From assembly GCA_003510135.1 (NCBI GenBank), contig DOKY01000002.1, positions 62,001 to 126,000 on the forward strand: a stretch of DNA of 64,000 bases. Direction: 5' to 3'. Positions within the stretch are counted from its first letter, which is position 1; the number at the start of each line of letters is the position of its first letter. The stretch comes from Pseudothermotoga sp. GTDB taxonomy: Bacteria; Thermotogota; Thermotogae; Thermotogales; DSM-5069. Positions 25,405 through 34,201 of this stretch are shown piece by piece. Made by a program: the position numbers and the translations under genes. A model generated the notes under the pieces. That model was not told the origin of the DNA and ran no database searches. It saw only the letters and a program-made list of their open reading frames with translations.

Positions 25405-26403
25405 CAGAAGTTTTGCAAGCAGTTCCACCGTATCCACGACCCTGCATGAATAACCGTACTCGTTGTCATACCAGGAGAAGATCTTGATGAGTTTGCCCTT
25501 CACATTCGTCAGGGTAGCATCAAAGATACCGGAGTAGGTCGTTCCGATTATGTCCGTGCTCACGATGGGATCCGTGTTGTACGCTATGATGCCCTTAAGT
25601 CGTGTCTCGCAAGCTTCCTTCATGACTTGGTTGACTTCTTCTATACTCGTCTCCTTGCTCACGATGGCGACGAAATCCGATATGGAACCGTCTGGCACAG
25701 GAACTCTTAAAGCTACTCCGTCGAGTTTACCCTTCAGCTCTGGAACAACGAGCGCAACCGCTTTCGCAGCTCCCGTCGTCGTTGGGATGGTACTCAGCGC
25801 GGCTGCCCTTGCTCTTCTCAAGTCTTTATGGGGCAGGTCAAGCACCCTCTGGTCGTTCGTGTAAGCGTGTACCGTCGTGAGAAAACCGTTCTCGATGTTG
25901 AATTTCTCGTGGAGCACCTTTATGATCGGTGCGATGGAGTTGGTTGTACAGGAAGCACAGGATATGATGTCGTGTTCGCGTGTGAGTTTGTCCTCGTTGC
26001 ATCCGATGACGATTGTGGTGACTTCTCCACCTTTTGCTGGAGCAGTTATGACGACTTTCTTGGCTCCTGCTTGTAGATGTAGTGAGGCTTTCTCTCTATC
26101 GGTGAAGACACCGGAGGATTCGATGACAACATCCACACCGAGATCTTTCCAAGGAAGCTTTGCGGGATCTTTCTCACTGAAAACTTTGTACGCTTTACCG
26201 TCGATGATTATGGAATCAGCCTCAGCTCGAACTTCTCCTGGGTAAATCTTGTGAACCGAATCGTACTTGAAAAGGTGAGCCAACGTAGCGGCATCCGTGA
26301 TATCGTTGATGGCCACGACTTCGATCTGTGAAGATTTCCTCTTGAGGATTTCCCTAAGCACCAACCTTCCAATCCTACCAAAACCGTTGATCGCAACTCT
26401 CAT
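25402..26403 (-). CDS. gap: Glyceraldehyde-3-phosphate dehydrogenase
   Basis: Oxidises glyceraldehyde 3-phosphate to 1,3-bisphosphoglycerate with NAD. Seen: the NAD-binding AINGFGRIGRLVLR at the N-terminus, the catalytic Cys in ISCASCTTNS, the catalytic His in TVHAYTNDQR, PTTTGAAKAVALV and the C-terminal SWYDNEYGYSCR. Length 333 is standard. The start is ATG 26403 with AGGGAGGT upstream; an extension to 26490 is non-conserved intergenic sequence. It is directly followed by pgk, so consecutive glycolytic steps are encoded together. Confidence 0.97.
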   Translation of the reverse strand: MRVAINGFGRIGRLVLREILKRKSSQIEVVAINDITDAATLAHLFKYDSVHKIYPGEVRAEADSIIIDGKAYKVFSEKDPAKLPWKDLGVDVVIESSGVFTDREKASLHLQAGAKKVVITAPAKGGEVTTIVIGCNEDKLTREHDIISCASCTTNSIAPIIKVLHEKFNIENGFLTTVHAYTNDQRVLDLPHKDLRRARAAALSTIPTTTGAAKAVALVVPELKGKLDGVALRVPVPDGSISDFVAIVSKETSIEEVNQVMKEACETRLKGIIAYNTDPIVSTDIIGTTYSGIFDATLTNVKGKLIKIFSWYDNEYGYSCRVVDTVELLAKLL

Positions 26404-26486
26404 CCCTACAAACCTCCCTTCAGCCTGAATGTTCAACAGAATAATAGAACAACTCATTTGAGCTAAGGGCAAGATTGTGTAAAAAT

Positions 26487-26843
26487 TCACAAACGCAACT
26501 GGTCTTGTGTTATCTTCATCATCTCCTCATCTCTCCGCTTTTGAATTTCCCTGAGAGCCTCGTTCACCGCGGCGATGATCAGATCGTTCAGCATGTCCTT
26601 GTCCTGAAGCAATTCATCGTCGTACTCGATTGATATTATGCGATAATCACACGTGGCCCTCACCTTGACTGCGCCACCACCAGCTGACGCGGTTACTTCC
26701 ACCTGACTGAAAGAAGCTTCGAGCTGTTCCAGCTTTTTCGCCATCTCCTGCTGAACCTTCTGTAACGAACCTAAGTCAATTTCCTTTCCTTCTCCCTTTG
26801 CCGGTCCGTAACTTCTTCCCCCAAAGCCTTTGATCTTCTTCAA
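26487..26843 (-). CDS. ybaB: YbaB/EbfC family nucleoid-associated protein
   Basis: A small DNA-binding protein of the YbaB/EbfC family, usually next to dnaX. Seen: a basic/Gly-rich N-terminus, a heptad region LQKVQQEMAKKLEQLE, the VEVTASAGGGAVKVRATCDY strand motif and LIIAAVNEALREIQKR. GTG 26852 and ATG 26849 sit on top of the GAGGAG ribosome binding site, so TTG 26843, 8 bases beyond it, is the better start and gives an N-terminus KKIKGFGG. It overlaps or abuts the dnaX stop. Confidence 0.9.
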   Translation of the reverse strand: MKKIKGFGGRSYGPAKGEGKEIDLGSLQKVQQEMAKKLEQLEASFSQVEVTASAGGGAVKVRATCDYRIISIEYDDELLQDKDMLNDLIIAAVNEALREIQKRRDEEMMKITQDQLRL

Positions 26844-26848
26844 ACACA

Positions 26849-28258
26849 TCACTCCTCTATCTTGATTCTACCTGGGAACAACTTTTGGAGTTTTTCGAGC
26901 AACTGTTTCTCACGCTCTTCGTCGACCCTGAGCTCAACGGTAGCGTTGGACTTGAGCTGAGTTTTGAAGAGGTATTCGAGCTCGAAGAGTTTTTCTCTGA
27001 GATACTCGTACTGGAATCTTTGAGATGGAAGGAACGATATCTCTACTGTACCATCTTTCTTCGTGATCTTCGACTGCGTCAGTGCCACATACATCGCCAT
27101 GTCGCCTTGTTCCCTCAGATAATTCAACAGCGGGCTAACATCAAACTGGTCGGTGGGTTCGGGCTGTGCTTCCACTCTTTTGTCCTTCACTTCAGCTCGC
27201 TCGACACTCTTTGTTTGCTCCTCCGCAGATCTCACCGGTTGCACCTTCGTTTGCCTCTTGGCTGCAATGTCGAGGGAGAGCAGTTTACAGGCGATCCGTT
27301 TGTTTTCGAAGAACCTCATCTCACTCGTCAGGTTCATAAGATCCCTGGCAAGAGAGATCGTCTCCATCGATGGATGAGAAGCGATCTCCTCCTCCATTCG
27401 TTCCAGACAAACCTGAACGAACTGTTCGATGTCGTAACCTTCTTCGTACATTCTGTCTACGATCTCTCCAGCCTTCCTCGCATCGCCGTTCATCAGCGCG
27501 TGAAGGTACTCTTCCACTGCTCCTGCCGGAGCCAAGCCCAGCGCCCGTTCCACCGTTTCGACTGTGATTCTATCGTTGAACGCATAACTTGAAACCTGTT
27601 CAAGCATCGTCAGCGCGTCCCGCATGCCACCCGATGCACGCTTGGCAATGATTTTGAGAGCCTCTTCCTCAGCGGGTATTTTCTCTTTAGATGCAACGAG
27701 CTTGAGTTGCTGCAGGATATCGTTTTCCTTGAAGCTTCGAAACTCTATCAGCTGGCATCGCGAAATTATCGTTGCTGGAACCCTCTCTAGGTTGGTTGTG
27801 GCCAGCACGAAAACCACACGCTCAGGAGGCTCTTCAAGCGTTTTGAGCAAGGCGTTGAAGGCTTCTCTCGTGAGCATGTGAAACTCGTCGATTATGTAAA
27901 CTTTGTACATTCCCAACATGGGTTTGAACATCACAGCATCTCTGATCCTTCTTATTTCGTCTATGCCCCGGTTCGATGCTGCGTCCAGCTCGACGACATC
28001 GGGGTGATTTCCTTTGTCTATGGAGATGCAGCTTTCACACGTGCAGCAGGGTTCGAAATCTTTCCTGTTTGGACAGTTCAAGGCCTTGGCGAGTATTCTT
28101 GCAAGCGTAGTTTTACCGCTTCCGCGCGGACCAGAGAATATGTACGCGTGCGACACACGATCGGTTAAAATAGCATTCTGGAGAACCAGTTTAGCTTGAA
28201 CCTGGTCTATTACCTGGGAGAAGCTCTTGGGCCTGTACTTCCGATAGAGCGCCTCCAT
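26849..28258 (-). CDS. dnaX: DNA polymerase III subunit gamma/tau
   Basis: Clamp-loader ATPase. Seen: N-terminal EALYRKYRP, Walker A FSGPRGSGKTT, the zinc-binding cysteines in LNCPNRKDFEPCCTCESC, ELDAASNRGIDEIR, Walker B YIIDEFHMLT, sensor/arginine finger IISRCQL and SGGMRDALTMLEQ. Domain III and a short C-terminal tail with charged low-complexity sequence (about residues 330-400) follow. At 469 residues it is shorter than tau of E. coli. ATG 28258 follows GGTGA by 5 bases; GTG 28270 lies within the leader. First gene of the operon running to tpi. Confidence 0.95.
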   Translation of the reverse strand: MEALYRKYRPKSFSQVIDQVQAKLVLQNAILTDRVSHAYIFSGPRGSGKTTLARILAKALNCPNRKDFEPCCTCESCISIDKGNHPDVVELDAASNRGIDEIRRIRDAVMFKPMLGMYKVYIIDEFHMLTREAFNALLKTLEEPPERVVFVLATTNLERVPATIISRCQLIEFRSFKENDILQQLKLVASKEKIPAEEEALKIIAKRASGGMRDALTMLEQVSSYAFNDRITVETVERALGLAPAGAVEEYLHALMNGDARKAGEIVDRMYEEGYDIEQFVQVCLERMEEEIASHPSMETISLARDLMNLTSEMRFFENKRIACKLLSLDIAAKRQTKVQPVRSAEEQTKSVERAEVKDKRVEAQPEPTDQFDVSPLLNYLREQGDMAMYVALTQSKITKKDGTVEISFLPSQRFQYEYLREKLFELEYLFKTQLKSNATVELRVDEEREKQLLEKLQKLFPGRIKIEE

Positions 28259-28276
28259 GCGATTCACCAAAAATAG

Positions 28277-28282
28277 ATTATA
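28277..28282 (-). promoter_or_regulatory. -10 element of the dnaX operon
   Basis: On the minus strand TGATATAAT gives a perfect TATAAT with T-G one base upstream (extended -10), placing transcription start just before the GGTGA site of dnaX. The -35 region (around 28300) is poor. Confidence 0.55.
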
Positions 28283-28306
28283 TCAGAAACGGAGGATGAA
28301 CGAAGG

Positions 28307-28849
28307 ATGAGAAGTTTGAAGTGGCTGACGACGCTGTTCTTGCTGCAGATGGTTTTCGTTCTGGCTATCGAGGTGCCGGACTGGTTCGCAAAACTGATGG
28401 TTGAGACGCGTTCAAAGCATGGATTGCTTACGGACGACGCATACGTTGCGAGCCTATACGAAACGATACTCGAAGTCAGTGAGAAGTACGGTGTGGATCG
28501 TCTGCTGATAATCGCGCTCATAGCTGTAGAAAGTGAGTTCAGAAACGTGGTGGGAATGCATGGAGAGCTGGGTTTGATGCAGATCAAACCCGAGACCGCA
28601 GAGTTTGTGAGCCGGATCTATGGCCTTGATGAGCCCGAAGAGGGCTGGGGTAGACTGCTCTGGGATCACAAACTGAACGTGGAGTTTGGGACCCTTTATC
28701 TGAAGTACCAGCTCGAGAGATTCTCAGGTAACGTACTCAAGGCTCTCGAGGCATACAACGGTGGCAATTCGAAAAGCCGTTATGCTGCCAAAGTGGTGGA
28801 CCGCTACAGGGAGTTGATGAACCATTCGCTTGTTGATCGTGGAGGATGA
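28307..28849 (+). CDS. Exported lytic transglycosylase (SLT domain)
   Basis: A signal peptide (RSLKWLTTLFLLQMVFVLA) precedes a ~150-residue SLT-type domain that cleaves peptidoglycan glycan strands. The catalytic Glu lies in AVESEFRN, followed by GELGLMQIKPETA, WDHKLNVEFGTLYLKY and the ALEAYNGGNSKSRYAAKVV motif; all core motifs are present. ATG 28307 has GGAGGATGAACGAAGG upstream. The 3' end overlaps the response regulator by ~20 bases, so cell-wall turnover and the two-component system are co-transcribed. Confidence 0.9.
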   Translation: MRSLKWLTTLFLLQMVFVLAIEVPDWFAKLMVETRSKHGLLTDDAYVASLYETILEVSEKYGVDRLLIIALIAVESEFRNVVGMHGELGLMQIKPETAEFVSRIYGLDEPEEGWGRLLWDHKLNVEFGTLYLKYQLERFSGNVLKALEAYNGGNSKSRYAAKVVDRYRELMNHSLVDRGG

Positions 28850-29483
28850 TCAGAAGATAGCACGGCTTTTACAGATCCTGTTCGAAAGCCATGGCTATGA
28901 AGTCAGGATCGCCAGGGATGGTGAAGAAGGCTGGGAACTGTTTCACCTTTTTGATCCCGTGGTTGTCGTTCTGGATTTGATGCTGCCTGGTATGGATGGT
29001 TTTGAGGTGCTCGAAAAGATCAGGTCTGTTGACGAAGAAGTTGGAGTGGTTGTGCTCACCGCGCGTGGTGAGGTCGAAAACAAGATAAGAGGTCTCAAGA
29101 AGGGCGCGGACGATTACGTACCAAAGCCATTCCACCTCGACGAGTTACTTGCACGTGTGGAGAGTGTGGCAAGGAGGGTTAGAAAGAAGGATGTCTTCCA
29201 TGTTGGTGACGTGACGTTCGTGCCGAAGATGAGGAAGTTGGTTTTTCCTGATGGGAGCGAGGTGAACCTTTCGGACAGAGAATCAGCCATACTGGAGCTG
29301 TTCTGCGAAAAGAGGGGCAATGTGGTCAGCAGGGAAGAACTGCTCGAAAAGGTGTGGGGAGACACTGACAATATCAGTCGTAACGTGGTGGACGTGTACG
29401 TGAAGTATCTGAGAGACAAACTTGGAAAGAGTGCGAAATTTTTGAAGACCGTGCGAGGCGCTGGATATGTTCTCGACACTTAA
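28830..29483 (+). CDS. OmpR-family response regulator
   Basis: The receiver domain has VEDD, the phosphoacceptor in VVLDLMLPGMDG, the Thr in VVLTARG and the Lys in YVPKPFH. The C-terminal winged helix has LSDRESAILELFCEK, VVSREELLEKVWG, DVYVKYLRDKLG and TVRGAGYVL. TTG 28830 is the first conventional start; its ribosome binding site GGGAG (28809-28813) is 16 bases away. An in-frame ATT at 28824 would have 10-base spacing and give the typical I-R-L-L-I-V-E-D-D N-terminus, so a rare ATT start is possible. It is the partner of the downstream kinase (17-base overlap). Confidence 0.9.
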   Translation: MLIVEDDQKIARLLQILFESHGYEVRIARDGEEGWELFHLFDPVVVVLDLMLPGMDGFEVLEKIRSVDEEVGVVVLTARGEVENKIRGLKKGADDYVPKPFHLDELLARVESVARRVRKKDVFHVGDVTFVPKMRKLVFPDGSEVNLSDRESAILELFCEKRGNVVSREELLEKVWGDTDNISRNVVDVYVKYLRDKLGKSAKFLKTVRGAGYVLDT

Positions 29484-30762
29484 ATGGAAACTGACCGTAA
29501 CCCAGACGGTTCTCTTCTCCCTCGTGCTGGGACTTGGATTGTTGCTGGCCTACAACGTGACCAAACAAGTGCACATATCACGGTCCGTGGCACTTCTCAG
29601 GCAGGCAGTTTCGGCTTATTTGCGAAGTCCGATGAGGAACGCCCCAAGATCGGGTTTACCGGCTGGGATTGCCATCATAAGCCGCACAGGCGAGGTGATC
29701 TTTGGTACGATAGACACGCAGCACGAGAGTTTTGAGGAATTTCTCTCCCGTGTTCTCTCGATCAGGAAGCCTTCGTACATCAAGTTGGGTAACGACGAGT
29801 ATCTCGTCGTGAAATTCACGGTTCAGACGTTCGCCGGCCAGAATGAGTTGTTCCTTCTCTCACCCGCGGGGGGAATGGGTGACTTTCTTAGGCTCCTTTC
29901 GCGCATGTTCTTGATCCTGTGGGCCGTTTTCTCCCTGACTTCATTCTTGCTGGGGCACTATTTTGTGAACAGATCGCTCGTCCCAATGAGGAGGATCACC
30001 GAGGAGCTGAGAAACATAAACGCATCCGATCTGAGCAAGCGTGTTTACGATCCTGGCACAGAGGATGAAGTTTCCAATCTTGCAAAGACAATCAACGATA
30101 TGTTGAACAGACTTCAGCTTGGTTTCGAGATGCAGAACGACTTCGTGAACGACGTTTCTCACGAGTTGAGGACACCTCTGACGAGCATTCAAGGCTATGC
30201 CGAACTGATCGAGAAATTCTCAACGAACAGCGAGATCGTCACTGAGTCGGCGAGAACCATAAGAGAGACAATTCAGCAAATCGTAGATCTCACCGAGAAC
30301 CTTCTGACACTCTCAAGGCCGATCTCGAAGGTGGAACTCGTGAAGCTGGACTTGCGCAAATTCCTTCAGGAAGAGGCTGAAGAATTTTCCAGACAGTTCA
30401 GGGATTTCACGTTCGAAGTCGAGGGCGAAGGTGAAGGCTGTGGTGATGCGAGGGCGCTGCGGATCGTTCTGAAAGCTTTGGTGGAAAACGCGGTGAAATT
30501 CTCCACAAACAACAGAAAGATCGTGTTGCGTTGCGGGAATGGCTGGGTCAGCGTCAAAGATTTCGGAATCGGCATAGAGGAGCCTGAGAAGAGGAAGATT
30601 TTCCAGAAGTTTTACAAATCTGATCGATCGCGTTCAACACCGGGTTATGGACTGGGCCTCGCGCTTGTGGACAAACTCGTCAGGGCCATGGGCGGCACCG
30701 TAGAAGTGGTGAGCGAAGTGGGTAAAGGCAGCGAGTTCATTGTGAAACTTCCGGAATGTTGA
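29467..30762 (+). CDS. Sensor histidine kinase with HAMP domain
   Basis: Topology is classical: membrane helix 1 (residues ~9-30), an extracytoplasmic loop of ~115 residues, helix 2 (MFLILWAVFSLTSFLLGHYF), a HAMP domain starting NRSLVPMRRITEELRNI, HisKA with the phosphoacceptor in VNDVSHELRTPLTS, and an HATPase domain with N box LVENAVKF, G1 KDFGIGI, F box FQKFYKSDRS and G2 GYGLGLAL. Signal unknown; given the upstream lytic transglycosylase, an envelope signal is a reasonable guess. ATG 29467 overlaps the regulator. Confidence 0.92.
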   Translation: MFSTLKWKLTVTQTVLFSLVLGLGLLLAYNVTKQVHISRSVALLRQAVSAYLRSPMRNAPRSGLPAGIAIISRTGEVIFGTIDTQHESFEEFLSRVLSIRKPSYIKLGNDEYLVVKFTVQTFAGQNELFLLSPAGGMGDFLRLLSRMFLILWAVFSLTSFLLGHYFVNRSLVPMRRITEELRNINASDLSKRVYDPGTEDEVSNLAKTINDMLNRLQLGFEMQNDFVNDVSHELRTPLTSIQGYAELIEKFSTNSEIVTESARTIRETIQQIVDLTENLLTLSRPISKVELVKLDLRKFLQEEAEEFSRQFRDFTFEVEGEGEGCGDARALRIVLKALVENAVKFSTNNRKIVLRCGNGWVSVKDFGIGIEEPEKRKIFQKFYKSDRSRSTPGYGLGLALVDKLVRAMGGTVEVVSEVGKGSEFIVKLPEC

Positions 30763-30774
30763 GGAGGTAGCGAT

Positions 30775-31647
30775 GTGAAAGTTGGAGGACAGGCAATCAT
30801 CGAAGGTGTGTTGATGCTTGGAAGCAGGGTATCGATGGCAGTCAGGAACAAAAAAGGTGAGATCGTTGTAGAGGATCTTTCTCAAGGTTCTGTGACAGCA
30901 AAGAAGATTTTCAAGGTGCCTTTTCTGAGAGGTTTCGTGAGCCTGTACTTTTCTCTGTACTTCGGTATCAAAGCCCTGAACAGATCTGCCGAGATCAGCA
31001 GTGGTGAGACCGTTAAGAAGTCGGAGCTTTTATGGACCACTCTCTTCGCTTTTGGTTTGGCGATAGGGCTGTTTGTACTGCTACCCATGTGGATCACAGG
31101 ATTGTTCGATGCTCTGAGAAGAAACGAAATTCTCTTTGCAATAGCTGAGGGGGCTCTAAGATTGGCATTCTTCGTTCTGTACGTCTGGATCATATCGTTC
31201 TTTCCGGACGTAAAGAGACTCTTTCAGTACCATGGGGCAGAGCACATGGTGATCAACGCTTACGAAAATGCTGAGCAGCTGGAACTGGAAAACATCAAGA
31301 AATACAGTACAATCCATCCACGTTGTGGTACGAGTTTCATTATGATATTCTTGATCTTCTCGGTGGTGGTGCTCTCCCTTGCGAGTCCGATTGTTTCAAA
31401 GAATTTCGTTTGGAGACTGGTCAGCAGACTCGTGCTTCTTCCGTTCACGGCGGGTTTTGCCTACGAATTACTCAGAGTATCCTCGAAGAATCCAAAGTTG
31501 CTCAGGTTTCTGTTCTATCCTGGATTGTTCTTCCAAAAGCTCACGACGGCTCGACCTGACGATTCGCAGCTGGAAGTAGCCGTTGCCGCATTGAAGAGAG
31601 TGTTACCCGACTCGGCTAAGGAAGAAGGTCCTGAGTACTTCGGATGA
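30775..31647 (+). CDS. DUF1385 (YqhQ-like) membrane protein
   Basis: The start KVGGQAIIEGVLMLGSRV is the hallmark of DUF1385. Several hydrophobic segments follow (LLWTTLFAFGLAIGLFVLLPMW, RLAFFVLYVWIISFFPDV, SFIMIFLIFSVVVLSLASPIV), and the HGAEHMVINAYEN and HPRCGTSFIM motifs are conserved in the family. It is an inner-membrane protein; the biochemical role is unknown. GTG 30775 has GAGGAGGT upstream, 12 bases after the kinase. The stop is one base from the stop of the convergent HD gene. Confidence 0.88.
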   Translation: MKVGGQAIIEGVLMLGSRVSMAVRNKKGEIVVEDLSQGSVTAKKIFKVPFLRGFVSLYFSLYFGIKALNRSAEISSGETVKKSELLWTTLFAFGLAIGLFVLLPMWITGLFDALRRNEILFAIAEGALRLAFFVLYVWIISFFPDVKRLFQYHGAEHMVINAYENAEQLELENIKKYSTIHPRCGTSFIMIFLIFSVVVLSLASPIVSKNFVWRLVSRLVLLPFTAGFAYELLRVSSKNPKLLRFLFYPGLFFQKLTTARPDDSQLEVAVAALKRVLPDSAKEEGPEYFG

Positions 31648-31648
31648 T

Positions 31649-33145
31649 TCACCAGCGTGTGGTGAGCTGAAGCTTTGTGCTCGGTATGACGTTGTAGCGG
31701 GTGAGCAACTCTCTTACATCTTCGGTGACGTAAACCCTTACAATCTGGACGAGGTTACTCGCCAAAAGCCGATAGGCTGGATAGTTCTTAACGTAGTCCT
31801 CCAGAGTGATAACGGTATCCACCTGTGGATCGTAGAGGAACACGTTGCTGTTCACAAACTCCTGCGGGTGTACCAGCGACAGCTTGTACGGAGTGTCTGA
31901 CTTGAACACGACCTCGAAATCATCGAGGAGCCGCCTCATGATTTTTCGATCTTCATCTGGAACTTCTTTCGAATCGACGAGTTTTTCCAGTCTCAGCCTG
32001 ATCTTCTGCAAGGTGTCTGCCACTATTCCAACACTCATTACATAGGGGTCCGCGCCTTCTGCTGTAAAGGCGATCTCCACTATCACTTTCCACAGGTCCC
32101 TGGTTTCAAGTCTTCGCAAGATCCTGTATGCTTCAATGACGTTATATTCGTCATCGCTCAGATCTGCGGTTTCGATCTCAGCCTCGCTGTCAACCTTGTG
32201 CTTTTCGAAGATCTTCCTGGCCTTGAGCTTCACCTCAGTGAGCAGGGCTTGATCGGTCAGGTCGAGGAACTTCTCCAGCTCGTTCACTCTCTCTGACAAC
32301 CTTAGCGGTTTGTAAACCAGCGACAGTATTTCCTGTATCATGAGATCGACAGCCCTGGAAGTTTTGTGGAAGTAGACGTTCTTGTACATCATGAACCTGC
32401 CAAACAGACTGGCGTAGATCTGGTCGAGTACCTTCACGTGGTAACACAGAATAGTTTTTGAATCTTTCATCTTAAGATAAGCGTTTCTGATGATCCGATC
32501 GACCGCTCCAACACCGAAATGGGTGGTCCCACTGTAATAGGCATCCCGCAACAGAAAATCCAGTCTGTCCGCGCCGAGCGGTCCCTGAACTACGTTGTAC
32601 TCGGCGCTTCCCGATTCTTCACCCTTGAAGACGTTGTTCACTTCTTGCATCAGTTGTGTCAGGCTCTCGATCGTGACGTCCTCAGTGCCAATCGTTTGCT
32701 TCAGATCTTTTCGTATTGCTTCCTTTTTCTGAGGATCAGAAATCTTTTCGTAAGCTTTGAACATCTCTTTTGGCATTAGTTCAAGCAGGATCCTTTCCCT
32801 GTGTTCATCGTGACCATTTTCCAAACCCATTCGCTTATAGACTACGTCGTCAAACTGGTGGCTGAACGGTCCATGCCCCACATCGTGCAGTAAACCTGCG
32901 AGCCGCACAATTCGCCTTCTGGAATGCTTCTGGAACAACCTTTCTGCATAAAGACCCGCGATATGCATGACACCGAGCGAGTGTGCGAAACGAGTATGGC
33001 TCGCTCCAGGATAGACCCATTCTGCACCCACAAGCTGAGAAAGTTGCCTCAACCTCTGTACAGGTCTGGTATCGATCGCGAGTATCTCAAGAGGATACAG
33101 AAATATTTCTGAATGTATGGGATCTCTCGAAACTTTGTAGTACAA
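31649..33145 (-). CDS. HD-domain phosphohydrolase (dNTPase-like family)
   Basis: Seen: YKVSRDPIHSEIFL, ASHTRFAHSLGVMHIAGLY (first metal His) and the HD pair in LAGLLHDVGHGPFSHQFD, then the substrate-region GADRLDFLLRDAYYSGTTHFG with the last Asp. This is the YdhJ/SAMHD1-like arrangement, whose members hydrolyse nucleoside triphosphates or related phosphates. The C-terminal ~200 residues are helical and of unknown role. The longest frame runs to 33385, but I place the start at TTG 33145, because GGAGGCG sits 7 bases upstream and the promoter's TATACT lies at 33169-33164. Substrate not readable. Confidence 0.88.
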   Translation of the reverse strand: MYYKVSRDPIHSEIFLYPLEILAIDTRPVQRLRQLSQLVGAEWVYPGASHTRFAHSLGVMHIAGLYAERLFQKHSRRRIVRLAGLLHDVGHGPFSHQFDDVVYKRMGLENGHDEHRERILLELMPKEMFKAYEKISDPQKKEAIRKDLKQTIGTEDVTIESLTQLMQEVNNVFKGEESGSAEYNVVQGPLGADRLDFLLRDAYYSGTTHFGVGAVDRIIRNAYLKMKDSKTILCYHVKVLDQIYASLFGRFMMYKNVYFHKTSRAVDLMIQEILSLVYKPLRLSERVNELEKFLDLTDQALLTEVKLKARKIFEKHKVDSEAEIETADLSDDEYNVIEAYRILRRLETRDLWKVIVEIAFTAEGADPYVMSVGIVADTLQKIRLRLEKLVDSKEVPDEDRKIMRRLLDDFEVVFKSDTPYKLSLVHPQEFVNSNVFLYDPQVDTVITLEDYVKNYPAYRLLASNLVQIVRVYVTEDVRELLTRYNVIPSTKLQLTTRW

Positions 33146-33171
33146 GTTTTCGCCTCCAAACATAGTATAAT
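33142..33171. promoter_or_regulatory. Overlapping divergent -10 elements for the HD gene and the DUF2344 operon
   Basis: AGTATAAT at 33164-33171 holds TATAAT on the plus strand (33166-33171) and TATACT on the minus strand (33169-33164). The minus-strand promoter also has ATGACC, 18 bases upstream, as a moderate -35. The plus-strand -35 (around 33143) is weak. RNA polymerase cannot occupy both at once, so the two transcription units may compete. Confidence 0.6.
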
Positions 33172-33200
33172 CGAGCGGACAAGATTTGGTCATGGACGTG

Positions 33201-33845
33201 ATGAGAATGCGTGCCGTTGTGAAATACAAAAAGACTGGCCTGCTCCGCTTCCTCTCGGCCATAGAGACAGCAAACGCCATAGAAAGGAATCTGAGAAGGG
33301 CTGAAGCACCGCTTGAGTTCAGCCAGGGTTTCCACAAGAAGCCTAAGATTTCGTTTCTAGACCCCACACCAACCGGTGTTTTCAATCTGGCACTCTACGT
33401 GACGGTTCATCTGCAGGGGTTCGATGAAAACCTGTTGAGTCGGCTCATGCGAACCGCGGTCGAAGGTTTGAAACCGGACCGACTCTGGTGGACAGACGTC
33501 AACGTGAACAGAATCGTGAGCGGCTATCTCTTCAGAGTGCTCTTATTGGAAAACTGTGTTGATCCTTCCCGGTTTGATCCACAGAGACAAATCTTCATTC
33601 CTGAGAAGAACAAATCCGGCAAACTGGAGGATTTTTTCAAGCAGGTCCGCTTCGACAAAGTTGGCAATCTCTTTGTTATAGTGTATTATCAAAACAGAGA
33701 TAACCTTGTCAAGGCGAGGCATTTGTATCAGACTGTCCTTACGAAGGAGTGTCCTTTGGTACTGGTGCAGAGACTGGAAGCGATGTGCGGTGAAAGCCGG
33801 TTGAGTGAAGTTCTGGGGGCGAGATCTTGGGCTGTCGAGTGTTAG
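33201..33845 (+). CDS. TIGR03936 family (DUF2344) radical SAM-associated protein
   Basis: The N-terminal RAVVKYKKTGLLRFLSAIETANAIERNLRRAEAPLEFSQGFHKKPKISF is diagnostic of the family, which in other bacteria is fused to or follows a radical SAM protein (TIGR03960). Here no such partner is adjacent. Function unknown; probably cytoplasmic and RNA-related by genome context elsewhere. Several in-frame starts exist (TTG 33186, ATG 33192, GTG 33198, ATG 33201, ATG 33207). None has a strong ribosome binding site, and I took 33201; 33207 is equally possible. It overlaps the next gene by 19 bases. Confidence 0.8.
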   Translation: MRMRAVVKYKKTGLLRFLSAIETANAIERNLRRAEAPLEFSQGFHKKPKISFLDPTPTGVFNLALYVTVHLQGFDENLLSRLMRTAVEGLKPDRLWWTDVNVNRIVSGYLFRVLLLENCVDPSRFDPQRQIFIPEKNKSGKLEDFFKQVRFDKVGNLFVIVYYQNRDNLVKARHLYQTVLTKECPLVLVQRLEAMCGESRLSEVLGARSWAVEC

Positions 33846-34201
33846 TCGTCGACGATTCTGATGTCCTGAGAAAGATCGTTAGTTTCAACCTGACCAAGGA
33901 AGGCTACGTTGTCGAAGAGGCGCGCGACGGTGTGGAAGGTCTGGAAAAGATGAAGTCAAATAAACCGGATCTGGTGATCCTTGACGTTATGATGCCTCAC
34001 TTGAACGGTTTTGAGGTGCTAAAACGTATGCGTGCCGATCCAGAGCTTTTGAACATACCTGTGATCATATTGACCGCCAAAGGCGGAGAGAACGACGCGA
34101 AAATGGCCCTGCAGAGTGGGGCAAATGGATTTCTCACCAAGCCTTTCAGTCCTGTGAAACTCATCGAAGAAGTGCGGAGAGTGACCCAGCGTGGTGGATA
34201 A
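33827..34201 (+). CDS. CheY-like single-domain response regulator
   Basis: A lone receiver domain with VVDDSD, the phosphoacceptor Asp in LVILDVMMPHLNG, the Thr in IILTAKG and the Lys in FLTKPFSP; there is no output domain. TTG 33827 has GGGGGCGAG upstream; GTG 33839 is an alternative. It overlaps the following SpoIIE-type phosphatase by 11 bases, so the two probably act together, the receiver controlling the phosphatase or a shared target. No cognate kinase is adjacent. Confidence 0.88.
   Translation: MGCRVLVVDDSDVLRKIVSFNLTKEGYVVEEARDGVEGLEKMKSNKPDLVILDVMMPHLNGFEVLKRMRADPELLNIPVIILTAKGGENDAKMALQSGANGFLTKPFSPVKLIEEVRRVTQRGG

Noticed and set aside
26404..26486. Small palindrome CTCATTTGAG and a TATTAT box between ybaB and gap, a possible internal promoter
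   Set aside because: The -35 match is poor and the palindrome is only 4 bp per arm; not enough to call a regulatory site.
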